64,000 bases of DNA from Anodontia alba (taxonomy: Eukaryota > Mollusca > Bivalvia > Lucinida > Lucinidae): NCBI GenBank assembly GCA_964016985.1, contig OZ024824.1, positions 121,888,839 to 121,952,838 of the forward strand, given 5' to 3'. The notes beneath the pieces were generated by a model, which had not been told where the DNA came from, did no database searches, and saw only the letters and a list, made by a program, of their open reading frames with translations. The position numbers and the translations under genes are program-made. This document shows positions 54,184 to 64,000 of the stretch, one piece after another. Within the stretch, counting starts at the first letter, position 1. Each line of letters begins with the position of its first letter.

Positions 54184-54505
54184 CAAAAGTAAGAGAAAAG
54201 TCCAGGGAGTGCCACAATCACAAAAAAAGGTAAGAGAAAAGTCCAGGGAGTGCCACAATCACAAAAAAAGGTAAGAGAAAAGTCCAAGGAGTGCCACAAT
54301 CACAAACCGCTGCCCTTCTCAGACACCAAGAGGAAGAGAAAACCGACAAATCCAAACAAGCACAAATCGAACAAACGTATGAAAATCACTAAGATTAGCT
54401 TTCTCTTCCCCAGGCGAGGTAATCGCACTGCCAAAAGGACTGAAAAACACAAGAACAAAATGACACAAGGTAAGACATAAAACAAATCGCCTAGTAGAAT
54501 AAACA
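54184..54505 (-). mobile_element. LINE family D 3' end, copy D4, with triplicated terminus
   Basis: On the minus strand the last 41 bp (GTGATTGTGGCACTCCCTGG and ACTTTTCTCTTACC plus T-run) occur three times in tandem, with repeat starts at plus-strand 54190, 54231 and 54272. The body upstream is ordinary D sequence. Confidence 0.85.
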
Positions 54506-54511
54506 AAAATT

Positions 54512-54870
54512 AGGACGTGTCGCCGGCAGATAAATGTCAAAAAATGTCAAAATTTGTCCATTAGCAATCCCAAACCAGATCTCTATATTATCAATGCGTA
54601 TGCCGAATCGGGTACAATTCTATTGATATTTGATCAAGTTATCGTGTGGAAACGAAAATACGTACGTATCGCGGGCAGATAACTGTCAAAAATAGACGAA
54701 ATTTGCTAATCGGCAATCCCAAACCAGATCTCTATAATACCAATGCACACACCAAGTTTGGTGAAAATCCATTGATATTTACTCAAGTTATCGTTCGGAA
54801 ACAAAAATTCAGACGGACGGACGGACGGACGGATGTACGACAGACGGACGGACATACAAACGGGCGACCA
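54512..54870 (+). repeat. 149-bp tandem pair followed by GGAC microsatellite
   Basis: GCAATCCCAAACCAGATCTC occurs at 54564 and 54713, and the flanking CAGATAA(A/C)TGTCAAAAA and TCAAGTTATCGT blocks repeat in step. It ends in GACGGACGGACGGACGGATG (54814 on). A common layout in invertebrate repeats; class unknown. Confidence 0.75.
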
Positions 54871-55053
54871 ACATGATACCATAATACCCCGCCACTACAT
54901 CGTGGTTCATTTATTTAGTTATGTATTTTTTCAATATCTACTGACATAATATATGCTAAAATTTATGAAAAACGGGACGACTTTGATTTTGATATTGTAA
55001 GTATTCCAGTTTAGATAGCGATGTCCCTCGTGCTACATCCTATGGTGGATGTA

Positions 55054-55556
55054 CAGTTGACTGTCGTTATTTCGACCTCGCTTATCTCGAATAACCGCTT
55101 ATCTCGAAGTAAAAATCTCCCTGCCTAAACATGAATATCTAATAACAGGTAACAAAATATTGTGGAAAAGAGGAGAATTTCTCCTCTTTTCCACAATATT
55201 TTCAAAATATCTCTAACTTCAAGAGCCCAGTTACATATATATTTGTTAAATGCGGTTGTTCGATTTTTTTTTTCCTCAAAAAAGGTAAGAGAAAAGTCCA
55301 GGGAGTGCCACAATCACAAACCGCAGCCCTTCCCAGACCCCAAGAGGAAGAGGAAACCGACAAATCTAAACAAGCACAAACCGAACAAACGTAGAAAAGC
55401 ACTAAGATTAGCTCTCTCTTCCCCAAGCGTTTTAATCGCAATACTAAAAGGACTGAAAAACACAAGATCAAGTCTGGAAATCTGATGTGTCGGGGTACGG
55501 ATATCTCGAAGTATTTTAGAGAGTCCCTTGGAATTCGAGATAACGAGAGTCAACTG
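55054..55556 (+). mobile_element. Pogo-like MITE family C, copy C5, split by LINE end D5
   Basis: TA-flanked CAGTTGACTGTCGTTATTTC with inverted partner GAGAGTCAACTG. The inner palindrome (GTGGAAAAGAGGAGAATTTC) has lost its GCTCC loop part. D5 interrupts the right half. Confidence 0.85.
55280..55467 (-). mobile_element. LINE family D 3' end, copy D5, with 4-bp target duplication
   Basis: Flanked by TCAA at 55276-55279 and 55468-55471. 188 bp of the D 3' end in reverse orientation. The surrounding family-C sequence (TTTCCTCAA ... TCTGGAAATCTGATGTGTCG) reads through once it is removed. Confidence 0.85.
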
Positions 55557-55653
55557 TATTTCTCACTGATAATTAATTCGTTATACTAGAGCATCTAGTC
55601 AAGATAATGACTTTGACAACCGAAATAAAGTTTAACTGCTGAACTTCTTAACC

Positions 55654-56395
55654 ATGGATACCGTTATCATAAGCTACGTAAAGCATTTTCTAAGCCTAAT
55701 CACCGACATTCTAAATTATTGTCCAAATATAACGCTGGTTTGAAAATACTTCTGCAAGGAAGTCTGTCCGAACCTGAATTTTATGGTGACTGTCTATAAA
55801 TTCAGATAGATTGTTGACAAAACTGATTTTTTTCATGCAGTTTAAAAAGATTGTCACTCGCTACAAAATATAGGTTACAACATTGATGTTCTGTTGCAAA
55901 CTCTATGCATGGTTATTAACCCAAATATGGTTGATAACTTTGCTTCCCTCTTTAATCGCACGACTGAGGGTCGGTTCTCCAACTAAATGGCGGCTCCCTC
56001 CTCAATTTGTTTCAGATTGTCGGTGCCTGACTGTCAGTGTCTGTGGTCGGGCTCATCGTGGTCCTGTTTGTGGTTTACTTGTGTTCTGGCTTCAGATCGC
56101 TATTGAACCCTTTGCGTTGTTTCATCACAGTATTTCGGATTATATATGTTTCATTGTGATGTTTTACAGATGAAATATCGAGCTCTATCAGAACTAAGGG
56201 CGAGGTTTCGCGCGAATAAAACTGCTTTAAGCCCCCAGTAGTTTTTCGACTGATTGTTCCCAGGTGGTTCTTCGGTTGCACTTCTTCTTTGTGCGTCTGT
56301 GTTTACATATCTGGCGTTTGTTTTTACCTTATTTGTTTCTATCTCTCCTTCTTTTGGTGTCTCAAGAGAGCTGTGCTTCGTAATGATTCCGGAAA
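55654..56395 (+). pseudogene. LINE ORF end and divergent 3' UTR, copy 2
   Basis: ORF part at 55654-55999 with frameshifts: RYHKLRKAFSKPNHRHSKLL and SKYNAGLKILLQ, then LSEPEFYGD, later RLQH-like and NPNMVDNFASLFNRT segments. It matches 23797-24066 but extends further upstream. The 3' UTR continues to about 56395 with the CTCTCCTTCTTTTGGTGTCT block of the divergent subfamily. It represents a related but different LINE lineage from D2. Confidence 0.6.
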
Positions 56396-57830
<1,435 letters not shown>

Positions 57831-57837
57831 GGGACAG

Positions 57838-58025
57838 AAATAAGAGTGATGATCCCGGCGCACCAAAAGAGGAAATGATAAAATAAACACCACATACAAA
57901 AGCACTGACGAACGAAAAAAGCAGACCTTCAAGAGAGGATCCGCTCAATAGAAAAAACAACTAGGGCTTAAACCAGTTGTATTCGCACGAGAGCTCACCC
58001 TTAAATCTAATGCAGCTCCAAATTA
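57838..58025 (-). mobile_element. Divergent LINE 3' end fragment
   Basis: GGCGCACCAAAAGAGGAAAT, ACCACATACAAAAG and AATGCAGCTCCAAATTACAA follow the same order as 58800-58980, the 3' UTR of the 59-kb LINE copy. Confidence 0.5.
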
Positions 58026-58062
58026 CAAATTAAAAAAAAAATATGTTCTGTTCACATGTGAA

Positions 58063-58370
58063 GCCGGCCTCGGTGGCTCAGTTGGATGCGCATCCGAATG
58101 GTGATCAGGAGATTGTGGGCTCGACCCCCGTCGGGTCGCCAACATTCTTTCGTGGAGATTGATCATGAAATATTTTCTACGATCATTCTCCCCCTTCCGC
58201 TGATTCAAGAAGGGCCATTGTCAGTTTCTGGCGTAGGACTTTGCACAATACAGGTGAACAGCTTAGGGGACTGATAGGCTTGCCGGATAAAAGTGCGGTC
58301 AAGTAAACTGACCGCGCTCGACATGATCCCAATGGGTTAAATGGGCCGTTAAACCTCAACGTAAACAAAA
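58063..58370 (+). mobile_element. tRNA-derived SINE, copy 2
   Basis: GCCGGCCTCGGTGGCTCAGT opens a tRNA-like head. The A box TGGCTCAGTTGG is exact to the pol III consensus, and the B box GGCTCGACCCC is near-consensus. The body matches copies 1 and 3, and the tail is GTTAAACCTCAACGTAAACA then A-rich. No target duplication was found. The frames at 58023-58208, 58086-58274 and 58183-58368 are SINE read-through. Confidence 0.85.
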
Positions 58371-58453
58371 CAAATCATCATCGGTGAAACATCACGGTGT
58401 ACCATGCATAATCACCAACCTATGTTGAAAGAACACACAGGGCTAAAATGGTG

Positions 58454-58734
58454 CATTACGAAAACAAACCTATTCAAATATACTGAAAATTTTACCACCA
58501 AAAAAGAAGAAAAATCCCAGATAAAAGTTATGATATTTTTTCTTATTTCTGCTCAAAAACAAGATTGTGGGTACTCATTAGAACCGCCTCGGTGAGGCGG
58601 TTCTAACGAGTACCCACAATCTATGTTTTGAGCAGAAATAAAAAAAAATAATATATACCCCTGTAAAACCCACTTTTACTATATAAAAGTGGGGTTTAAG
58701 GGGGTCAACTTTATATAGTCATGTTTTCGTGATG
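58454..58734 (-). mobile_element. Hairpin MITE family A, copy A11
   Basis: CATTACGAAAACAAACCTAT to ATGTTTTCGTGATG, with a nearly perfect central stem (ACTCATTAGAACCGCCTCGG / complement). Flanks G and G. Confidence 0.9.
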
Positions 58735-58745
58735 GATTTGAAGCC

Positions 58746-59480
58746 TGAACACAAGAAAACTGAGGTTACCCAGAAAAGATCACAATGACATAGCACAACC
58801 TTTCCGAGGCACCAAAAGAAGAAACAATGACATGACACAGCGGCACAGCTGTAATAAACGACATACAAACAAAGGAGAACTGTAACAGAATGAACCGCCT
58901 TGGAATAGTCAACAGAAACAACCACCTGGAGGCACCATCACAACCTCCATCTGAATTCTGATGCAGCACAAAATTACAAATATGTGTTCATTCTGTGTAT
59001 GGCTCTCTACCTCATAAGTGAAACATTAAGAAAATCATAAACATGTCTATGATTTTGCCAACGACAGACTTTGATAGTCAGACATCAACGTTCTGAAAGC
59101 GATTGTGGAGGGAGCCGCCATATAATGACCGACTCACCATCGTACAATTAATGAGAAAAGCAAAGCTATCAATCGTAATTGGATTAAAAACCATGCATGC
59201 AGTTTGCCGCGGAATATTCATGTTGTAATCTATCTTTTTGTAGCTGTGGACAATCTTTTTTAATTGTCCCGAAAAGTTAGTTTTGCCAACAAACCGTCTT
59301 TCTGAATATATGGACTGAGTCAGCACGAAACTCAGGTTCGGATTGGCATTCTTGCAGAAGTGTTTTGTTGTCAGAGAAGGGCTGCGGTTTGTGATTCTGG
59401 CACTCCCTTAACTTTTCTCTTGCCTTTTTTATTTCAAGCCATCATTGTATTTGGACATTAAATCATAATGACGGCGATAA
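58746..59480 (-). pseudogene. LINE ORF end and divergent 3' UTR, copy 3
   Basis: Minus-strand ORF remnant 59326-59078 with GKTNFSGQLKKIVHSYKK, RQTACMVFNPITIDSFA and LINC, homologous to 23797-24066. The 3' UTR runs left to about 58746. Upstream the coding sequence is interrupted by D8, with CTTGCAGAAGTGTTTTG on one side and ATTTCAAGCC on the other. That upstream arrangement matches the D2 sequence at 24045-24070. Confidence 0.6.
59367..59430 (+). mobile_element. LINE family D 3' end, copy D8, nested in LINE copy 3
   Basis: GAAGGGCTGCGGTTTGTGAT through ACTTTTCTCTTGCC and a T-run. Its orientation is opposite to the host LINE. Only about 64 bp, an extreme 5' truncation. Confidence 0.75.
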
Positions 59481-59522
59481 TACTTAGAAAATAATTTACC
59501 TGGATTATGATACCGGTGCCCT

Positions 59523-60167
59523 TGCTTAAAGGCCCCATATTCCTCAAAATTAGACATTATATTATCCAAGAAAGTTTTTAAAAGATATTAATACAATCAT
59601 AAAATGTGGCACCTGCCAGCCTGTAAAATTTCAGTTAGTCTCTCGTTCTTGAACTTTTGTTTGTGTTGAGGTTTTACGGCCCAGTCAACCCAATGGGGTC
59701 ATGTCGAGCGCGGTCAGTTTACCTAACCACACGTTTACTGGGCAGGCTTAGTCCTCTAAGCGGTTAACCAGTATTGTGCACATTCTTTCGCCAGAAACTG
59801 ACAACTGCCCTTCTTGAATCAGCGGAAGGGAGAGAATGACCGTAGAAAATATTTCATGATCAATCTCCACGAAAGAATGTTGCCGACCTCGGCGGGGGTT
59901 GAACCCGCGACCTCCTGGTCTCCAGTCGGACGGCGCATCCAACTGAGCCACCGAGGCCGGCCGTTCTTGAACTGGATCAAAAATTAAACGATTTTTATCG
60001 TGCCTCTGAATTAATGTTGCCAACATTAATTCAGTGGTACGATAAAAAAAAATCATTTCACTTTTGATCCAGTTAAAACACATGAGACTTTGTTTTTTAC
60101 AGGCTGTCAGATGCCGCATTATATGATTGTATTGACACAAAATATCAATTTATCAAACCTTCCTTGG

Positions 60168-60231
<64 letters not shown>

Positions 60232-60251
60232 TTGGAATATAGATCTTTAAG
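59523..60251 (+). mobile_element. Large hairpin element K, copy 2, containing a SINE and a TA microsatellite
   Basis: Left arm TATTATCCAAGAAAG (59571) and ACAATCATAAAATGTGGCAC; right arm GCCGCATTATATGATTGTAT and CTTCCTTGGATATAT. After a (TA)n tract (60168-60227) the outer arm resumes as TTGTTTTGGAATATAGATCT with TTAAG. The SINE at 59656-59961 splits the left arm. Confidence 0.75.
59656..59961 (-). mobile_element. tRNA-derived SINE, copy 3, nested in K2 (12-bp target duplication)
   Basis: Flanked by CGTTCTTGAACT at 59644-59655 and 59962-59973. The minus-strand head reads GGCCTCGGTGGCTCAGTTGG with B box GGGTTCAACCCC, and the tail is GTAAAACCTCAACACAAACA. 306 bp, matching the length of copy 1. 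The 130-codon frame at 59748-60140 is read-through. Confidence 0.92.
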
Positions 60252-60572
60252 AAGTTTAGCAGTTAAAATTTTATTAATATTATTAAAGTACAGATTTGAC
60301 CATATACTTTAACAAAACGAATCGACTGAGAAACTTATACACCAACCATTTTTTCACTATGCACTTACTCACAGCACGAAAACAAATTACCGTAGTTTAA
60401 CATGTCACAGAATGTTTTGTAACGGTCTAAATAATTCAAATAATTCAAATAACGTTAAAACTGCAGGTTTTAAAAGTTATTCATTGTTTTCGACATTTAA
60501 ATGCTGTGTGTATTCTCTAAAGGCTGTTTCATGCACAATGATTTGACAGTAGAAAATATAGCTAATAAAAGT

Positions 60573-60815
60573 CTAAAAGATTGCCTTTGAAAACAACGAA
60601 CACATTACAGATGGAAAATTGGAGTCTCGGTTTTATTCAGACTCTTCATAAGCAGTAATGAAGTGTGCAACTCTGCTTACGTCCTCTAGCGTATACATGA
60701 ACAGACCTTCATTTTCAAAGATACAAGGGGCTCAATGATCTCAAAGAAAATGAAATGATCTGCATTATGGTAAAGTACGGGGAGACGCTCTACAGCCACC
60801 ACACGTCACTAACAC
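60573..60815 (-). repeat. Repeat family Q, copy 3
   Basis: AAAGATTGCCTTTGAAAACA, GGAGTCTCGGTTTTATTCAG, GACTCTTCATAAGCAG and GGGGCTCAATGATCTCAAAG follow the same order as copies 1 and 2. Confidence 0.6.
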
Positions 60816-62285
60816 TGTTATATGACAAAACGTGTTTTAGAGGGTAATTTGAATTTTTTAATTAAGAATTCAACATTTTGAAAAGTGCTGCGAAATCGTA
60901 AGGAAATGCTAAGTAAGGCCATTGGGCTACAAAGTCATACAAAATTCTGATATCGTTTGAAATTGCAAGTGTATGTTCTATCTGGTGAGGACTTCAAAAA
61001 TTACTTAACAACTATGACGTAATAAAGTAAATAAATGAACTCAGGAACGATACAATCAGATCTACATCAAGCCCCTAACATGAAAGGGAAAACAGACAAA
61101 TACAATTAAGCAGCCACAAAATGAACAGATGGCAAGCAGAGTTGGCACCTTTCCCAAAAAGGTGGCACTCAGTTACCAAACTTAACTGAATATATATCAA
61201 AAACTTACATAATTGTTAAAACAAAAAAAACATTAGAAAGTGAAACACTACAAAACAATTGGATTCCAACCCTCGCCCTAGCTTCCATTGTGGTAAAAAC
61301 ATATATTTGTTCGATCCGTGTGGAGGTCTTCTAACTCATCCATGAATCATTACGGGCAATAATTAACGTCTATAATGAAGCAAAAATTGAGACTCAATAG
61401 AAACAATATGTTTAGACACTTTGGAGATCCCTGGGTTGTCAAACAGCACCAGTGGAATACTGGAGCAAAGGAAAACCACCAGTTGAACCCAGGTGAGCCG
61501 AGAAACAGACAGAAAGCTCCGGCCCAGAAGTTTCTCGGATGAGGTTGACGCCCTACGTGATTTTATGCTGATTTTTCCATTGCGGTTCCATTTTCGCGGA
61601 TCTTCTCTGTTCGTGCACTGGTAACCGTAAATGCACTGTCTTGCTTTGCCCTTTATTTATTTATTTTTATTTATTTATTTACTTATTATTTTATTTATTT
61701 TTATTTATTTATTTTTTGACCGTCCTTTATTCGTTGCGTGCCTTGTGGTTAGTTGGTGCGGGAAATTGGCTGTGCTTCGTGATTTTGGCCTTTCTTAGAT
61801 AACATATTACTCCATTAATGTGTTTACAATGAAAGGCACACGCCGGAATAAATCAAATAAAAGATCGGCGGCAAAATGTCGCCCAACGTCTGATACATGT
61901 CAAAAATGTCAAAGCACTTCTCACTATTTTCAAACTCTCACATTGCGCCACAAAATAAAGCGACATGATGTCAAATGTGAATGGATATTATTTACACTTG
62001 CTATCTGAACACAATATCGGTATGTTTTGAATAACGCGAACGTACATCATAAAACAACGTTATAACGAAACCAGAACGAAGAAACGAAGAGGGAATTCAT
62101 CAGAGTTACCGCCTTGAAACGGCCAATAAAAAAAATTAAAACTGTTGCAAAGTCATCATATAAAAACAAACAAAGAACAATACCAAGACGTATATATTAA
62201 TTTCCTCCACGAGGTAATGGGAGTTAGTGACAAAATGCTATGAAACTTGCAAAATGTGGCCACATGTCTACATAAAGTTTGACCT
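60816..62285. repeat. No gene; L-like repeat and (TTTA)n
   Basis: 61275-61420 resembles the right part of the insertion inside A1 (AACCCTCGCCCTAGCTTCCA). (TTTA)n at 61655-61718 is followed by GGCTGTGCTTCGTGATTTTG, a divergent LINE 3' end (about 61740-61800). The frame at 61820-62008 is basic and unrecognised. Confidence 0.45.
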
Positions 62286-62289
62286 TGGT

Positions 62290-62563
62290 CGTTACGAAAA
62301 CACGTCTATTCAAATATATAGAAAATTTCACCTCCAAAAACTGATTTTTGTTCTGATAAAAAAATTCTGATTTTTTTCTGCTCAAAACATAGATTGCGGG
62401 TACACGTTAGAACCGCCTCGGGAAGGCAGTTCTAACGAGTACAAACAATCTATGTGTTTGAGCAGAAATAAGAAAAATAATTTATACCCCTATAAACCCC
62501 AGTTTTACTATATAAAAGTGGGGTTTAAGGAAGTCAAAATTATATAGATGTGTTTTCGTGATG
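62290..62563 (-). mobile_element. Hairpin MITE family A, copy A12
   Basis: CGTTACGAAAACACGTCTAT (first A mutated to G) to GTGTTTTCGTGATG. All three hairpins are present. Flanks T and A. Confidence 0.9.
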
Positions 62564-62710
62564 ATAACACTGTCGAAATTGACAAAATCAATTATCTAGA
62601 ATAACACGCTCATCTTTAGATCACAGGCAGAGAATATTCAAAATTTCAAAATAATTCATTTGATATATGTTAGAGAAACTACAGCAACAAACTTTGTTGA
62701 CAGATATTCA

Positions 62711-62954
62711 GGGCCCAGTTGTTCAAAGCTAACGACGTCGTTAGTTAACGATTTGTTAAAATTTACATCGAGTGATATGCAAATATGCTGAAATTTTTTG
62801 CTGAAAAAATGTGAGTAGCTTTTGCAGTGCAAAAGCTACTCACATTTTTTCAGCAAAAAATATCAGAATATTGTGTATTGAATCCGCTAAAACAGTTGAC
62901 GAAATGACCCTTAACGAGCTCGTTAAGCTAACGACGCTTTGAACAACTGGGCCC
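62711..62954 (+). mobile_element. Hairpin MITE family G, copy G4
   Basis: GGGCCCAGTTGTTCAAAGCT to AGCGTTGTTCAA-type inverted end and CTGGGCCC. The inner stem (GCTGAAAAAATGTGAGTAGC, TTTTGC loop) is perfect. The best-preserved G copy. Confidence 0.9.
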
Positions 62955-62959
62955 AGGTC

Positions 62960-63510
62960 CAGAAGAGCATAATCTCTGTCAAAATTAGACATACCCAAAA
63001 TCAGATGCACATCTTTACATCAAACATCTTCAAAACTTAAATGAATATGGCACAAAATATAGTTTGAGTTGCAGACACAATATTTGGGATGGACGTTTCT
63101 CTTATAACAAATTCTTTCCGAGGCAAACCCGGTCGTATTTCTGTCAAAGCTAGTTGAGCAAATACGCACATGGATCTTCACACCATAAAAGAACAATCGG
63201 CAACATTCCTACGAAAAAAATAAGAGTTATTGACGAATCTCCTTAACTATCACAAACAGCCGAACAAAAAATCTAAACCAGGTGCTCATCTTTCCACGAC
63301 AGCAATCCGACGAAAGCCGCAGTAGGAGTTGCGGATATAAGATTTATAGTTAGAAATTCTGTCTGAAGGGTTGTAACTTTGTTAAAATGGCCGTCTTAAC
63401 AATAAAAAAATATATCCACATTACATATTATAGGCACAACATCGAAAAAACATTCAAAAGAAGTCGATGAAAGACATAAAAATATTTGCTGACTCAATAT
63501 TTGGAACGGA
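62960..63510. repeat. Degenerate repeated domain, no gene
   Basis: GCACATCTTTACATCA (63007), GCACATGGATCTTCACACCA (63168), GCTCATCTTTCCACGACA (63283) and ACAATATTTGGGATGGACG (63077) / TCAATATTTGGAACGGACG (63495) recur at irregular spacing. They suggest an eroded tandem repeat. No coding frame. Confidence 0.35.
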
Positions 63511-63513
63511 CGC

Positions 63514-63566
63514 AATTATACACGCACACGCACAAGCGCGTGCACGCTCTAACACACGCACGCACT
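63514..63566. repeat. (CA)/(CG)-rich simple repeat
   Basis: CACGCACACGCACAAGCGCG and further CACG repeats, alternating purine and pyrimidine, so Z-DNA-prone. Confidence 0.8.
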
Positions 63567-63849
63567 GACGAGGGTCATTTCTATAGATCTCAAATCCTAC
63601 ATGTTGTGACAACGGTGTAAATCAAGCACTGTTACTGTTCAGAGTCGGGGTCTTCTTCCAGGCAACTGAAGCAAAACCAGAAGTCAAAATGTTCATCGGG
63701 TATTGCGAGTAATCTCTCGCATAATACATGTGTTATAAGTGGACTTGTTGTAATCATAACCTTTGCAAAGTTTTCATTAAACCAAATTTGCCTACAGAGA
63801 CTTGAAATGCTGTATTTATCTTGAATATTGGAACAAACTGGTCTATACA

Positions 63850-64000
63850 AAAGTGTACAGCCAGATCAGACGCAACAGAAGCGGCGTCTGGTCAGGGTCC
63901 ATATTGTTTGCCACGTGTCCAGCAACTTTAGACACATAAGTACATAGTCAAACATTTGTTCAAATGTTTGAATCAGTATAGTAAGGAATTAAGCTGTCCC
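63850..64000. repeat. Hairpin H6 with flank repeat, cut by window end
   Basis: GTACAGCCAGATCAGACGC / GGCGTCTGGTCAGGGTCC around CAACAGAAGC. It is followed by AGACACATAAGTACATAG and AATCAGTATAGTAAGGAATT, the same order as after H3, which again suggests one composite element. Confidence 0.7.

Noticed and set aside
54814..54860. GGAC repeat as a regulatory cluster
   Set aside because: Such microsatellites end many invertebrate dispersed repeats, and here it simply terminates the 149-bp tandem pair.
58063..58140. Functional tRNA gene
   Set aside because: It has A and B boxes but the fold is imperfect and the sequence continues into a SINE body and tail.
59748..60140. 130-codon minus frame resembling proteins seen in other animals
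   Set aside because: It is read-through of a tRNA-derived SINE; database proteins of this kind are usually the same artefact.

Overview
The window is eukaryotic genomic DNA, AT-rich and almost entirely intergenic or intronic. It is crowded with short non-autonomous transposons, degraded retroelements, minisatellites and microsatellites. No rRNA gene, CRISPR array, operon or convincing complete protein-coding gene was found. The style of the repeats suggests a bivalve mollusc, perhaps a venerid clam. These repeats include tRNA-headed SINEs with a shared tail, TA-flanked pogo-like MITEs, hairpins ending in the motif GTAGACCCTGATCAGACGCC, and repeats carrying CAGATCAGCCTGCGC. This assignment rests on general familiarity with such repeats, not on a search.

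Layout. 0-10 kb: a SINE-like element (M1), a three-hairpin MITE (family A) split by a retroelement, LINE debris, two TA-flanked MITEs (family C), a split hairpin element (K1), a 0.94-kb inverted-repeat element (F1), one family-B MITE and a LINE 3' end (family D). 10-17 kb: inverted-repeat elements E, F, G and R, a near-perfect palindrome (I1), a 35-bp x 4 tandem, and a stack in which hairpin G2 sits inside F2 beside a SINE with a 12-bp target duplication. 17-23 kb: a ~0.95-kb minisatellite with a 48-bp triplication, a full-length dead mariner with inverted repeats and TA duplication, and two adjacent family-A MITEs. 23-31 kb: the most informative LINE copy (ORF end plus 3' UTR), then a 76-bp-unit satellite of about 17 units invaded by two different MITEs. 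31-42 kb: two LINE reverse-transcriptase fragments, one split by a family-A MITE, plus B, C, M, E and A elements. 42-53 kb: hairpins, a candidate terminal exon near 44.0 kb, a 120-143-bp-unit minisatellite at 46.4-47.2 kb, and a candidate signal-peptide exon at 52.5 kb. 53-64 kb: several LINE 3' ends (one with its last 41 bp iterated three times), a family-C MITE split by a LINE end, two SINEs (one nested in K2), and more A, G and H hairpins.

The unifying theme is serial nesting. At least eight insertions interrupt an older element, so relative ages can be read off. The most unusual signals are: (1) family A inserts without a measurable target-site duplication, yet usually has the same base on both flanks; (2) families with unrelated termini share one central stem; (3) two dispersed palindromes differ from each other by paired substitutions. 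The only plausible host-gene traces are two short candidate exons, both unconfirmed.
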